This document shows, one piece after another, positions 33,425-41,576 of a stretch of DNA of 64,000 nucleotides. The stretch is from Sphingomonas quercus (GTDB lineage Bacteria > Pseudomonadota > Alphaproteobacteria > Sphingomonadales > Sphingomonadaceae): positions 186,001 through 250,000 of the forward strand of contig NZ_JAHKRT010000001.1 of assembly GCF_018863195.1 (NCBI RefSeq), written 5' to 3'. Both the position numbers and the translations under genes were made by a program. Numbering within the stretch: the stretch's first letter is position 1; each line of letters begins with the position of its first letter. Below the pieces are notes generated by a model that was not told the DNA's origin, ran no database searches, and saw only the letters and a program-made list of their open reading frames with translations.

Positions 33425-34891
33425 CTACCAGAAGCGGCGGGTGTCGAGCAGGTCGGCGCGCGCATCGGTCGCGCGGGCGACGAGGCTGGTCTTGCGCTCG
33501 CGCCGCAGCGCCTCGGCTTCGGGCGGATCGACGAGCCCGACCTTGCCCATCACCTCGGGCGCGGTGGCGAGATCGTTGAGGGCGCCGAGCGCGTCCTGCA
33601 ATGCTTCCAGCGCGGCGACGAAACGCTTGTGCCGCCGCCTCTCATCCTCGCGGTCGAACAGGCCTGCGAAAAACTCCCCCGCGTAGCGCAGCTTCTTGGC
33701 GTCCTTGCGAACCTCGTGCCGGGCATCGTCGTCCAGCTCGGCGAGACGGCGCCCGCCTTTCTTCACCTTGCGGCGGAAGCGGCCGAGCGCGGTGGCGGCC
33801 AGGGTCCGCGCGGATTGGTCGCCGTCGATCGTCGCGCCGGGCGCATGCCGCCAGTTCTCACTCCAGATCCACTCCACGAGGTCGAGCATCAATCGCCGGG
33901 CGCGTGGTGATGACAGCAGCTCGTCGACCCGGTCATAGGCCGCCTCGCGTGCCGCCGACAGTCGATCGCGCAATGGGCCGGGCCGTGTCTGATCGAGCAG
34001 CACGTCGAGGTTGCGCGCGTCGCCGAATTCTCCGGCCAGCCAGCGCAGCTCCCCGCGCAACTCCGCGCCGGATTCGCCAAGCATCGGCCTGAACAGCGCG
34101 AAGGCCGAGCGCAGCCGGCGCAGCGCCACCCGCGCCTGGTGCAGCGCCGCCGCATCGCGACCAGCCATCAGCAGCGCCTCGTTGAGCCGGAATTGCCGCA
34201 CGCAGGATTCGACGATCCGGCGGAAAGCCTCCGCCCCCGCCATACCCCGGGCCAGCGCGACCGGCTCCGCCTTCACCGATCGCGCCTTCGCCTCAAGCAG
34301 CGCATAGCCCCGCTCCGATTTGCTGCGCACGCCAAGCCGCGCAGGGGCGATGGCGTCGATCTTGCGGGCCAGCGCGAACGCTGCGGCCGGCCCCCCGCTC
34401 TTCACCTCCAGCTCGATCTCCGAAATCGGCGCCCGCCGCTCGCCGGCTACTGCTTCGCCACGGTCGATCGCCAGTTCGATCGTCGTCCCGCCCTCCTCGA
34501 CCATCCAGATGCGCCGCTCGATCTCGACCGCGAAGACCGGCGCGATCGCCTCGACCGCATCACCCAACATGGCGCGCAGCGGCGTGGCGTCGTCGAGGAT
34601 CGGCGTGTCGCCCTCGATTTCGCGTTCCCATTCGGATCGGGCGAACAGGCCGGCAGCGCCCTTGCCGGCGCGCTTGATCGTCTGCACCCGCCGACCGTCG
34701 GCGCGACGGATGCGCAGCGAGAAGCCCGCCCTGGCGAGCTTCCGGTCCGGCGTATCGAAGTAGATCGCGTGCTGCTGCACATGTCTCGGGGCGTCCGCCA
34801 GAAGGCTCGACGCCTCGACCGCATCCGCACATGCGGGCGTCAGGTCGAGCTTCAGTTCAACTTCGTCCGCCATGTTCGCTGCTTTTGTCAT
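33425..34891 (-). CDS. CYTH-CHAD domain protein (inorganic polyphosphate-related)
   Basis: A 488-residue protein. The CYTH domain (about 8-205) carries the E-x-E-x-K signature (EVELKL) and further charged residues lining the tunnel (SEIELEVKSG, SKSERGY). The CHAD domain (about 220-480) is helical and rich in His/Arg (HQARVALRRLRSAF, ARHEVRKDAKKLRYA), as required to bind polyphosphate. CYTH enzymes are triphosphatases; CHAD proteins associate with polyphosphate granules. ATG 34891 has GAGG upstream; an ATG 6 codons downstream is the alternative. It diverges from the CaiB gene. Confidence 0.92.
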   Translation of the reverse strand: MTKAANMADEVELKLDLTPACADAVEASSLLADAPRHVQQHAIYFDTPDRKLARAGFSLRIRRADGRRVQTIKRAGKGAAGLFARSEWEREIEGDTPILDDATPLRAMLGDAVEAIAPVFAVEIERRIWMVEEGGTTIELAIDRGEAVAGERRAPISEIELEVKSGGPAAAFALARKIDAIAPARLGVRSKSERGYALLEAKARSVKAEPVALARGMAGAEAFRRIVESCVRQFRLNEALLMAGRDAAALHQARVALRRLRSAFALFRPMLGESGAELRGELRWLAGEFGDARNLDVLLDQTRPGPLRDRLSAAREAAYDRVDELLSSPRARRLMLDLVEWIWSENWRHAPGATIDGDQSARTLAATALGRFRRKVKKGGRRLAELDDDARHEVRKDAKKLRYAGEFFAGLFDREDERRRHKRFVAALEALQDALGALNDLATAPEVMGKVGLVDPPEAEALRRERKTSLVARATDARADLLDTRRFW

Positions 34892-34977
34892 GCGTGTACC
34901 GCCTCGTCGGACCTATCATCGGAAGGCGCATTGCCCAATGGACGATGCCTGCCGATAACGGCCCCAGGGAGGAAAGA

Positions 34978-36147
34978 GTGGCGGGACCATTGGCAGGGCT
35001 GAAGGTGCTGGAGCTGGCGCGGATCCTCGCCGGGCCGTGGGCGGGGCAAACGCTCGCCGATCTCGGTGCCGATGTGGTCAAGGTCGAAAGCCCCGAGGGC
35101 GACGATACGCGTAGCTGGGGGCCGCCCTTCGTGCCGGCCGCCGATGGCGGCGATTTGTCGGCCGCCTATTTCCACGCCTGCAATCGAGGCAAGCGCTCCG
35201 TGGTCGCCGATTTCACGACCGAGGAGGGACGCGCGCTGGTCCGCCGGCTGGCCGCGAACGCCGACGTGCTGATCGAGAATTTCAAGGTCGGCGGCCTCGC
35301 CGGATACGGGCTCGACTATGCGAGCCTGTCGGAAATCAATCCGCGGCTGGTCTATGCCTCCATCACCGGCTTCGGACAGGATGGTCCTTATGCGGCCCGC
35401 GCCGGCTATGACTTCCTGATCCAGGGGATGGGTGGCGCGATGTCCGTCACCGGCGATCCCGATGGCCAGCCGACCAAGACAGGCTACGCCGTCGCCGACC
35501 TGTTTTCCGGGCTGTACGCGACGATCGGCATCCTCGCCGCACTGCGCCGCCGCGATATCACCGGCAGCGGAGCGTGGATCGACTGCGCGCTCCTCGACAG
35601 CCAGGTCGCGGTCCTCGCCAACCAGGCGCTCAATTATCTCGTGTCGGGCGAGGTGCCGACGCGGCGCGGCAACGCCCACCCCAATATCGTGCCCTATGAG
35701 GTGTTTCCGGCCGCTGACGGCCACGTGATCATCGCCGTCGGCAATGACGGCCAGTTCCGCCGGCTGTGCGAGGCGATCGGCGTGCCCGCGCTGGGCGCGA
35801 CGGAGCTTTATGCCACCAACGCGCTCCGCGTTGCGCACCGCGCCACGCTGGTGCCGGCGATCGCGGCGCGGACGATCGCCCTCACCCGCGCCGAGCTGCT
35901 CGCGCAGCTGGAGGCGGCGACGGTGCCCGCCGGCCCGATCAACGATATCGGCGAGGTGTTCGCCGATGCCCAGGTGCGGCATCGGGCGATGCATGCCGAT
36001 CTGCCGGCGCCGCACGCCAGGGACGGGATCATCCCAGGCGTGCGCACGCCGATCGCGATCGACGGCACGCCGATGATGCACCCCGCCCCCTCCCCGCGTG
36101 TCGGCGAGCATCAGCGCGATGTCGCCGAGGATCCGGACTGGGGTTAG
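34978..36147 (+). CDS. CaiB/BaiF-family (class III) CoA transferase
   Basis: A 389-residue type III acyl-CoA transferase. The N-terminus (GLKVLELARILAGPWAGQ, LADLGADVVKVE) and NRGKRSVVADF are family hallmarks; D174 (AVADLFSG) aligns with the aspartate that forms the anhydride with the acyl group in formyl-CoA transferase. The acid substrate cannot be told from the sequence. GTG 34978 lies 7 bases after AGGGAGG and is preferred over upstream ATGs. It overlaps by 4 bases, tail to tail, with the TPP-enzyme gene, which with an aldehyde dehydrogenase forms the facing operon. Confidence 0.92.
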   Translation: MAGPLAGLKVLELARILAGPWAGQTLADLGADVVKVESPEGDDTRSWGPPFVPAADGGDLSAAYFHACNRGKRSVVADFTTEEGRALVRRLAANADVLIENFKVGGLAGYGLDYASLSEINPRLVYASITGFGQDGPYAARAGYDFLIQGMGGAMSVTGDPDGQPTKTGYAVADLFSGLYATIGILAALRRRDITGSGAWIDCALLDSQVAVLANQALNYLVSGEVPTRRGNAHPNIVPYEVFPAADGHVIIAVGNDGQFRRLCEAIGVPALGATELYATNALRVAHRATLVPAIAARTIALTRAELLAQLEAATVPAGPINDIGEVFADAQVRHRAMHADLPAPHARDGIIPGVRTPIAIDGTPMMHPAPSPRVGEHQRDVAEDPDWG

Positions 36148-37811
36148 GCCCTCTGCGCCGCGGCTCGGATCTGGCCGAGCGTGGTGGCAGGCGTGATCGC
36201 CTCGGGTTCGAGCAGGCAGTGGAGGATCGCCGGCCTCCCCGCCGCCAGCGCGCGCTCGAAGGCGGGCGAGAACTCGGCCGTCTCGCGCACCGTCTCGCCA
36301 TGGCCGCCAAAGGCGCGGGCGTAGGCGGCAAAATCCGGGCTCGTCAGCCGCGTCGCCGAAATGCGACCGGGAAATTGCCGCTCCTGATGCATGCGGATCG
36401 TGCCGTACATGCCATTGTCGACGATCACGATGACCAGCGCGATGTCGTGATGGACGGCGGTGGCGAATTCCTGCCCGTTCATCAGGAAATCGCCGTCCCC
36501 GGCAATGGTGACGACGATGCGCTCGGGGCATTGCCGCTTGGCCATGATGCCCGCCGGAACGCCATAACCCATCGATCCGCTGGTCGGCGCGAGCTGGGTG
36601 CCGAAGCGGCGGAAGCGGTAATAACGATGGATCCAGCCGGCGAAATTGCCGGCGCCGTTGGCGATGATCGCGTCTTCCGGCAACCGATCGCGCAGCCACG
36701 CCATTACCTCGCCATACTGGAAGGCGCCGGGGATGGCGGCGGGCCGATCCGACCAGTCGCGATACGCGGCGCGAAGCGTGGCGCGCGCCTCGCCCCATGA
36801 CGGGCGGACATCGCCAATTGCCTCCAAGGCGGCGAGGAAGGCGGCGGGCGTAGCGTTGATCGCCAGCGCCGGCTGATAGACGCGGCCTAGCTCCGCCGGA
36901 TCGGGATGGACATGCACCAATGACTGCGCCGGCACCGGGATGTCGAGCAGCGTATAGGAGGAGGACGCGATCTCCGAGAGGCGGCTGCCGATCATCACCA
37001 CCAGATCGGCCTCGGCCAGCCCCGCCAGCAGCCGCGGATTGGGCGCGATGCCGAGATCGCCGACATAATGCTCATTGCCGGCGGGGAAGAGATGGGCACG
37101 GCGGAAGGTGGTGGCGACGGGAAGGTCGAAGCGGTCGGCGACGCGCTGTAGCGCCGCGCACGCCGCCGCCGACCAGCGCGATCCGCCGACGATCAGCAAC
37201 GGCCGCTGCGCAGCCGACAGCATCGACTGGAGGCGCAGCATGTCGGCAGGCGGAGGCGCGCTCTCGGCGGGCTCGACGCGGGGCGCGTCGGCCGCCCCGG
37301 CGTGATCGCCGAGCATGTCCTCGGGCAGCGCGATCACCACCGGCCCCGGCCTCCCCTGCATGGCGATGCGGAAGGCGCGCGCGATCAGCTCCGGAATGCG
37401 CTCGGCGCGGTCGATCTCGATCACCCATTTGGCGAGCGCGCCGAAGGTGGCGGGATAATCCAGCTCCTGAAAGGCCTCGCGATGGCGCATGCCGCGCTCC
37501 ACCTGGCCGACGAACAGGATCAGCGGAGTCGAATCCTGCATGGCGATGTGCAGCGCGGGGCTGGCATTGGTGGCGCCCGGCCCGCGCGTCACGAAGCAGA
37601 TGCCGGGCCGCCCGGTCAGCTTGCCATAGGCTTCCGCCATCATCGCCGCCCCGCCCTCGGCGCGGCAGGTGAGCAGGTCGATGCCGCTGTCGATCAGCGC
37701 GTCGAGCACGGCGAGATAGCTTTCGCCGGGCACGCAGGTGGCGCGCTCGACGCCCTGCACGCGCAACTGATCGACGATCAGGCGCGCCGCGCTCCGCATT
37801 GGATTGGCCAT
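36144..37811 (-). CDS. Thiamine pyrophosphate-dependent enzyme (acetolactate synthase-like)
   Basis: A 555-residue TPP enzyme with N-terminal pyrimidine-binding domain (catalytic glutamate E52 in CRAEGGAAMMAEAYGK), central domain with ATTFRRAHLFP, and C-terminal PP domain with GDGDFLMNGQEF followed about 25 residues on by the N of IVDNGMYG. It could be a 2-keto acid decarboxylase or carboligase; the lack of anabolic context argues against ilvB. ATG 37811 follows AGGGACC. It lies 10 bases after the aldehyde dehydrogenase gene. An aldehyde made by decarboxylation could be oxidised by that dehydrogenase; this is inference. Confidence 0.85.
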   Translation of the reverse strand: MANPMRSAARLIVDQLRVQGVERATCVPGESYLAVLDALIDSGIDLLTCRAEGGAAMMAEAYGKLTGRPGICFVTRGPGATNASPALHIAMQDSTPLILFVGQVERGMRHREAFQELDYPATFGALAKWVIEIDRAERIPELIARAFRIAMQGRPGPVVIALPEDMLGDHAGAADAPRVEPAESAPPPADMLRLQSMLSAAQRPLLIVGGSRWSAAACAALQRVADRFDLPVATTFRRAHLFPAGNEHYVGDLGIAPNPRLLAGLAEADLVVMIGSRLSEIASSSYTLLDIPVPAQSLVHVHPDPAELGRVYQPALAINATPAAFLAALEAIGDVRPSWGEARATLRAAYRDWSDRPAAIPGAFQYGEVMAWLRDRLPEDAIIANGAGNFAGWIHRYYRFRRFGTQLAPTSGSMGYGVPAGIMAKRQCPERIVVTIAGDGDFLMNGQEFATAVHHDIALVIVIVDNGMYGTIRMHQERQFPGRISATRLTSPDFAAYARAFGGHGETVRETAEFSPAFERALAAGRPAILHCLLEPEAITPATTLGQIRAAAQRA

Positions 37812-37821
37812 GGTCCCTGCC

Positions 37822-39255
37822 TCAGCTGATATGAACCGATTTGGTGACGAGGTGGGCAGCAACTCCCTCCGGCCCATCCTCCGACCCGAAGCCGCTGTCC
37901 TTCATTCCGCCGAACGGGGCATCGGGCCAGGTCAGCCTTGTGCCGTTGAACGCGACCATTCCCGCCTCGATCGCGTCGGCGAGGAGATTTTGCCGCCGGG
38001 CGTTCTCGGTGAAGCAATAGGCAGCGAGGCCGAAGGGCAGGCGATTGGCGTTGGCGATGGCGTCTTCGACGGTGGCGAAGGACTGGGTCAGCGCCAGCGG
38101 CCCGAACGGCTCCTCATTCATCGCCCGCGCAGACGAGGGCACGTCGGCGATCAGCGTCGGCGCGAAGAAGAAGCCGTCGCCCGCCGAACGATCGCCGCCG
38201 GCCAGCACCCGCCCGCCCGCGGCACGCGCATCCTCGACCAGTTCGGCAATCGCCGCCGAGCGCCGCGGATTGGCGAGCGGCCCCATCTGCACGTCCGCGC
38301 CGAAGCCGCTGCCGAGCCGCAACCGGCGCGTGCGCTCGGCGAAGCCCTCGGTGAAGCGGGAATAGATCGCCTCCTGCACATAAAAGCGCGTCGGCGCGAC
38401 GCAGACCTGCCCGGCGTTGCGGAACTTGTGGGTGACGAGCATGTCCAGCGTGCGATCGAGGTCGCAATCGTCGAACACCAGCACCGGGCCGTGCCCGCCC
38501 AGTTCCATCGTCGTGCGCATCATCGTGTCGGCGGCGAGCCTGGCGAGGTGCTTGCCGACCGGCACCGAGCCGGTGAAGCTCAGCTTGCGCGTCACCGGCG
38601 AGGCGAGCAGGTGCCGCGAAACCTCGTCGGGCACGCCGAACACGATCTGCGCGACATTGCCCGGCAGCCCCGCCTCGGCGAGGATGCGCAGAATGGCCAC
38701 GGCGCTGCCGGGCGTCTCCTCGCTCGGCTTGAGGATGATCGAGCAACCCGCGGCCAGCGCCGGAGACAGTTTGCGGACGACGTTGAGGATCGGGAAATTC
38801 CACGCGCAGAAGGCGGCGACCGGACCGATCGGCTGGTGCAGCACCAGAGAGCGGGTGCCCGGCGCCCGCTGCAGCACGCGGCCATAGATGCGCATCGCCT
38901 CACCCGCCTGAAAGTCGAGCATCGCGGCTGCGGCCATCGCCTCGCCCTTCGCCTCGGCGATGATCTTGCCCTGCTCGGTGGTGGCGATCGCGGCGAGGGC
39001 GTCGATGCGCTCGCGGATCAGCGCTGCGGCGCGCGACAGGACGGCGGCCCGCGCCTCGGGTGCGGTGGCACGCCATTCCCGGAAACCGCGATCGGCGGCC
39101 GCCAACGCCCGATCGAGGTCCGCTCGCGTCGCGAGCGGCAGATCGCCCAGCGTCTCGCCAGTGGCCGGGTCGAGCACCGGCACGGTGTCGCGGCCGGCCG
39201 CGCCGAGCCATTCGCCGTCGACGAACAGGCCAAGGTCCATCGGGTACGCCGTCAT
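37822..39255 (-). CDS. NAD(P)-dependent aldehyde dehydrogenase (succinate-semialdehyde type)
   Basis: A 477-residue ALDH. Active-site residues are all present: N153 (AWNFPI), K176 (KPSEE), E251 (MELGGHGP) and the nucleophile C285 (NAGQVCVAPTR). The ELGGHGPVLVFDDCDLD block is that of succinate-semialdehyde dehydrogenases, though close relatives use other semialdehydes. ATG 39255 follows GGAGGACG; a GTG 4 codons upstream contains that site. It is the first gene of a two-gene operon with the TPP enzyme. It is probably not the missing semialdehyde dehydrogenase of the sugar locus at 5.6-12.8 kb, which is 25 kb away. Confidence 0.88.
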   Translation of the reverse strand: MTAYPMDLGLFVDGEWLGAAGRDTVPVLDPATGETLGDLPLATRADLDRALAAADRGFREWRATAPEARAAVLSRAAALIRERIDALAAIATTEQGKIIAEAKGEAMAAAAMLDFQAGEAMRIYGRVLQRAPGTRSLVLHQPIGPVAAFCAWNFPILNVVRKLSPALAAGCSIILKPSEETPGSAVAILRILAEAGLPGNVAQIVFGVPDEVSRHLLASPVTRKLSFTGSVPVGKHLARLAADTMMRTTMELGGHGPVLVFDDCDLDRTLDMLVTHKFRNAGQVCVAPTRFYVQEAIYSRFTEGFAERTRRLRLGSGFGADVQMGPLANPRRSAAIAELVEDARAAGGRVLAGGDRSAGDGFFFAPTLIADVPSSARAMNEEPFGPLALTQSFATVEDAIANANRLPFGLAAYCFTENARRQNLLADAIEAGMVAFNGTRLTWPDAPFGGMKDSGFGSEDGPEGVAAHLVTKSVHIS

Positions 39256-39347
39256 ATCGTCCTCCACGTCATCGCGCGGAGAGTGTAGGCGGCGACGGCG
39301 TCACTTGCACGGGTCTCCGCGCGACGCTCCGGCGCCACCGTTGCCGG

Positions 39348-39569
39348 TCAGCCGCCGGGATGGATGCGGCGGCGGCCGGGGTCGGCGTGACAGGCGAGCG
39401 TGCAGCCGCCATGATCCTGCCGCGCCGGCGGCTCGCCCGGCGCGATGGGCAGCTCGATCGGCGCGCCCGAGCCGCACAGGCTGAGCCGCAGCACCGCCCC
39501 TTGGCCCCCCGCCGGCAGCGAAGCGAGGACGATGCCCGCCGCCGTCGTCAAGGCGATGCTAGACCGCAC
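39348..39569 (-). CDS. Small secreted cysteine-containing protein
   Basis: A 73-residue protein that starts at a GTG overlapping the last 11 bases of hemN. It has a short signal-like N-terminus (SSIALTTAAGIVLASLPAGG), a C at position 32 and a C-T-L-A-C-H motif (56-61) resembling a metal or haem site (C-x3-C-H), but the spacing is not the C-x2-C-H of cytochrome c. A Pro-rich stretch separates the two. The position suggests co-expression with hemN, hence a link to low-oxygen growth. I do not recognise the family. Confidence 0.6.
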   Translation of the reverse strand: MRSSIALTTAAGIVLASLPAGGQGAVLRLSLCGSGAPIELPIAPGEPPARQDHGGCTLACHADPGRRRIHPGG

Positions 39570-40869
39570 GGCTGAACGCCCCCACCCCCTGCGCGCGATA
39601 GGCGTCGAGATTGCGGGCGATGGCGCGCGCATAGGGAAATCCGTCCGCGGTGATGCCGAGCGTGGGGCCGTCCCACGCGGCGAGCCCGCGGTCGACGAAC
39701 GGGGCGAGCGGCGCGTTCATTTCCGCCCTGAGCGCGTCGTCGAGCGTGACGCGACCGTCGCACAGCAGCCGCTCGATCGCCGCGCCGCGCCGCCGGTCCT
39801 CGGCCGATCGAGCGATGCCGCGGCGTACCGGCAGCCGGCCAGCCGAAACGAGCATGCGATAGGCGCCGGCCTGTTTCTCATTCTGGGCGAGCAGGGTCGG
39901 GAAGCTGCTGATCGCGCTGGCGCCCAGCCCGATCAGCACATCGCAGGGATCGTCGGTGAAGCCCTGAAAGTTGCGACGCAGCCGGCCGGTGCGCGCCGCC
40001 TCCGCCAGCGGATCGGCAGGCAACGCGAAATGATCGAAGCCGATCGCCTGATAGCCCGCGGCGATCAGCGCTTCCTGCCCGGCCCAGGCCTGGCCGAAGC
40101 GCAGTTCGCCGTCAGGCAGCGCGGCGCCGTCGATCTGGCGCTGGCGCGGCAGCAGCTGCGGCAGATGGGCATAGCCGAACAGCGCGATCCGCTCCGGCGC
40201 CATCGCAATCGCCATCCCCGCCGTCTCGACGACATCGGCGAGGCTCTGGTTGGGGAGGCCGTACATCAGATCGAAATTGAGCGAGGTGATGCCGGCCAGC
40301 CGCAGGCCGGCGACCGCCTCCTCGATCATTTCGCGCGGCTGGATGCGCCCGATCCCCGCCTGAACGTGCGGCGCGAAGGTCTGCACCCCGAGGCTGGCGC
40401 GGCGTATGCCGAGCGCGCCGAGCATGTCCGTCCAGTCGCGGTCGAGACCGCGCGGATCGAGCTCGACCGACAGGATCGCGCCGGCCGCGTCGAACCGCTC
40501 CACCAGCCGCTCGACCAGCCGGGCGAAGCGAGGCAGCGGCACGGCATTGGGGCTGCCGCCGCCGAACGCGATGCGACCCACCCGACCGCGCAGCCGCGAC
40601 GCGACGCGGTCAATTTCTTCCTCCACTGCATCGAGATAGGCGAGCAGGCGGGCGTCGCGGTTGGCAGCCCCGGTGTTGCAACCGCAATACCAGCAGATCT
40701 CCGTGCAGAAGGGGATGTGGACATAGACCGAGACGGCCTCGTCCGGCGCCACGGCCGCGAGGGCCGCGGCGGCGTCAGCCTCGGTGATTTCGCCGAATTC
40801 GGCGGCGGTAGGATAGCTGGTGTAGCGGGGTGCCGGCGCTGCCAGCAATTCGGGATGATATGGCCACAT
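39559..40869 (-). CDS. hemN: Oxygen-independent coproporphyrinogen III dehydrogenase
   Basis: A 436-residue radical SAM enzyme of haem biosynthesis, decarboxylating coproporphyrinogen III without oxygen. The cluster motif is C55-x3-C59-x2-C62-x-C64 (CTEICWYCGC), the true HemN form. GGGSPNAV and the C-terminal HemN domain are present, and the N-terminal RYTSYPTA is family-specific. ATG 40869 gives the usual N-terminus; a TTG further upstream lies within an FNR-type box and so is rejected. The window has a second, HemW-type gene. Expression is likely induced at low oxygen. Confidence 0.95.
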   Translation of the reverse strand: MWPYHPELLAAPAPRYTSYPTAAEFGEITEADAAAALAAVAPDEAVSVYVHIPFCTEICWYCGCNTGAANRDARLLAYLDAVEEEIDRVASRLRGRVGRIAFGGGSPNAVPLPRFARLVERLVERFDAAGAILSVELDPRGLDRDWTDMLGALGIRRASLGVQTFAPHVQAGIGRIQPREMIEEAVAGLRLAGITSLNFDLMYGLPNQSLADVVETAGMAIAMAPERIALFGYAHLPQLLPRQRQIDGAALPDGELRFGQAWAGQEALIAAGYQAIGFDHFALPADPLAEAARTGRLRRNFQGFTDDPCDVLIGLGASAISSFPTLLAQNEKQAGAYRMLVSAGRLPVRRGIARSAEDRRRGAAIERLLCDGRVTLDDALRAEMNAPLAPFVDRGLAAWDGPTLGITADGFPYARAIARNLDAYRAQGVGAFSRAV

Positions 40870-40903
40870 GAAGCGGCCATGGGCCCGTTCTTCCGCCCCC
40901 GCT

Positions 40904-40917
40904 TTGACGGACGTCAA
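40904..40917. promoter_or_regulatory. FNR/FnrL-type box upstream of hemN
   Basis: TTGACGTCCGTCAA matches the FNR-family site TTGAT-N4-ATCAA with one symmetric change. It lies 35 bases before the hemN ATG. FnrL control of hemN is well known in alphaproteobacteria. Confidence 0.7.
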
Positions 40918-40982
40918 TCCACCTTGCCGCCGGGAACAGGCATAACATGCCGGCGACTATGCCGCGCAGCAGGGATGCATCG

Positions 40983-41369
40983 ATGATCGAGATACTGCCC
41001 GCCCCCGCCCACGTGCTGTCGCTCCGGCTCAGCGGCACGCTGACGCAGGATGATCTCGAGCGCACCATCGACGATATCGAGGCGCGACTGAAACGCTTCG
41101 ACCGCATCGGCGTCGTCGCCGACGTCACCGCCTTCGAGGATATCGGCCTGCGGGCCGGGCTGAAGGACATCGCCTATTCCTTCGGCAAGATCATGGAGTG
41201 GCGCCGCTTCCCGCGCGAGGCGGTGATCGCTGATCGGCAATGGGTCCGCGCGGCGATCGGCTTCATCGATCCGCTGGTCCCGTTTGTGACCGTGAAGAGC
41301 TTCGCGCCGGAAGAAAGCGACGCTGCGCTGGCCTGGGCCGGGGGTTTTGATCCCGGCCGCCGCGACTAA
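40983..41369 (+). CDS. STAS/SpoIIAA-like domain protein
   Basis: A 128-residue protein with a SpoIIAA-like STAS fold: MIEILPAPAHVLSLRLSGTL, LTQDDLERTIDDIEARLK, IGVVADVTAFEDIGLRAG and KIMEWRRFPREAVIADRQWV. These proteins are of unknown role in proteobacteria and are thought to bind lipids or regulate membrane proteins. ATG 40983 was chosen over an ATG 12 codons earlier, which leads into a non-conserved Arg-rich stretch. It is divergent from hemN, so the FNR box may also affect it. Confidence 0.88.
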   Translation: MIEILPAPAHVLSLRLSGTLTQDDLERTIDDIEARLKRFDRIGVVADVTAFEDIGLRAGLKDIAYSFGKIMEWRRFPREAVIADRQWVRAAIGFIDPLVPFVTVKSFAPEESDAALAWAGGFDPGRRD

Positions 41370-41398
41370 CGTCAAGCAACTCATATCGCGTCACAAAG

Positions 41399-41414
41399 TA
41401 GGTCATCCGACCTA
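41399..41414. promoter_or_regulatory. Dyad in the intergenic region before the second TonB receptor
   Basis: TAGGTC-ATCC-GACCTA is a perfect 6-4-6 inverted repeat, 30 bases past the STAS gene. It could be an operator or a weak terminator; there is no T-run. Confidence 0.4.
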
Positions 41415-41434
41415 GTTATCATTCGCTACGAAAA

Positions 41435-41449
41435 GCATTTGTCAAATGC
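41435..41449. promoter_or_regulatory. Perfect 15-bp palindrome before the second TonB receptor
   Basis: GCATTTGTCAAATGC (7-1-7) lies 128 bases before the receptor start in the most AT-rich part of the intergenic region. It may be the site of a dimeric regulator; no regulator gene is directly adjacent. Confidence 0.5.
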
Positions 41450-41576
41450 CGGAATTTCGATAGTCATCGCCCACGCAATCGTTGCGACCAGCAGGATTGC
41501 CGACGCCTCCATCAGGAACGGGCACAGACCCGACCGGAGGAAGATCGGCACGCTGGTAAGGAGAGGGGTGAGATGA

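Noticed and set aside
37822-39255. The aldehyde dehydrogenase as the missing last step of the aldose pathway
   Set aside because: It is 25 kb away, in an operon with a TPP enzyme, and its active-site block looks like the succinate-semialdehyde type.
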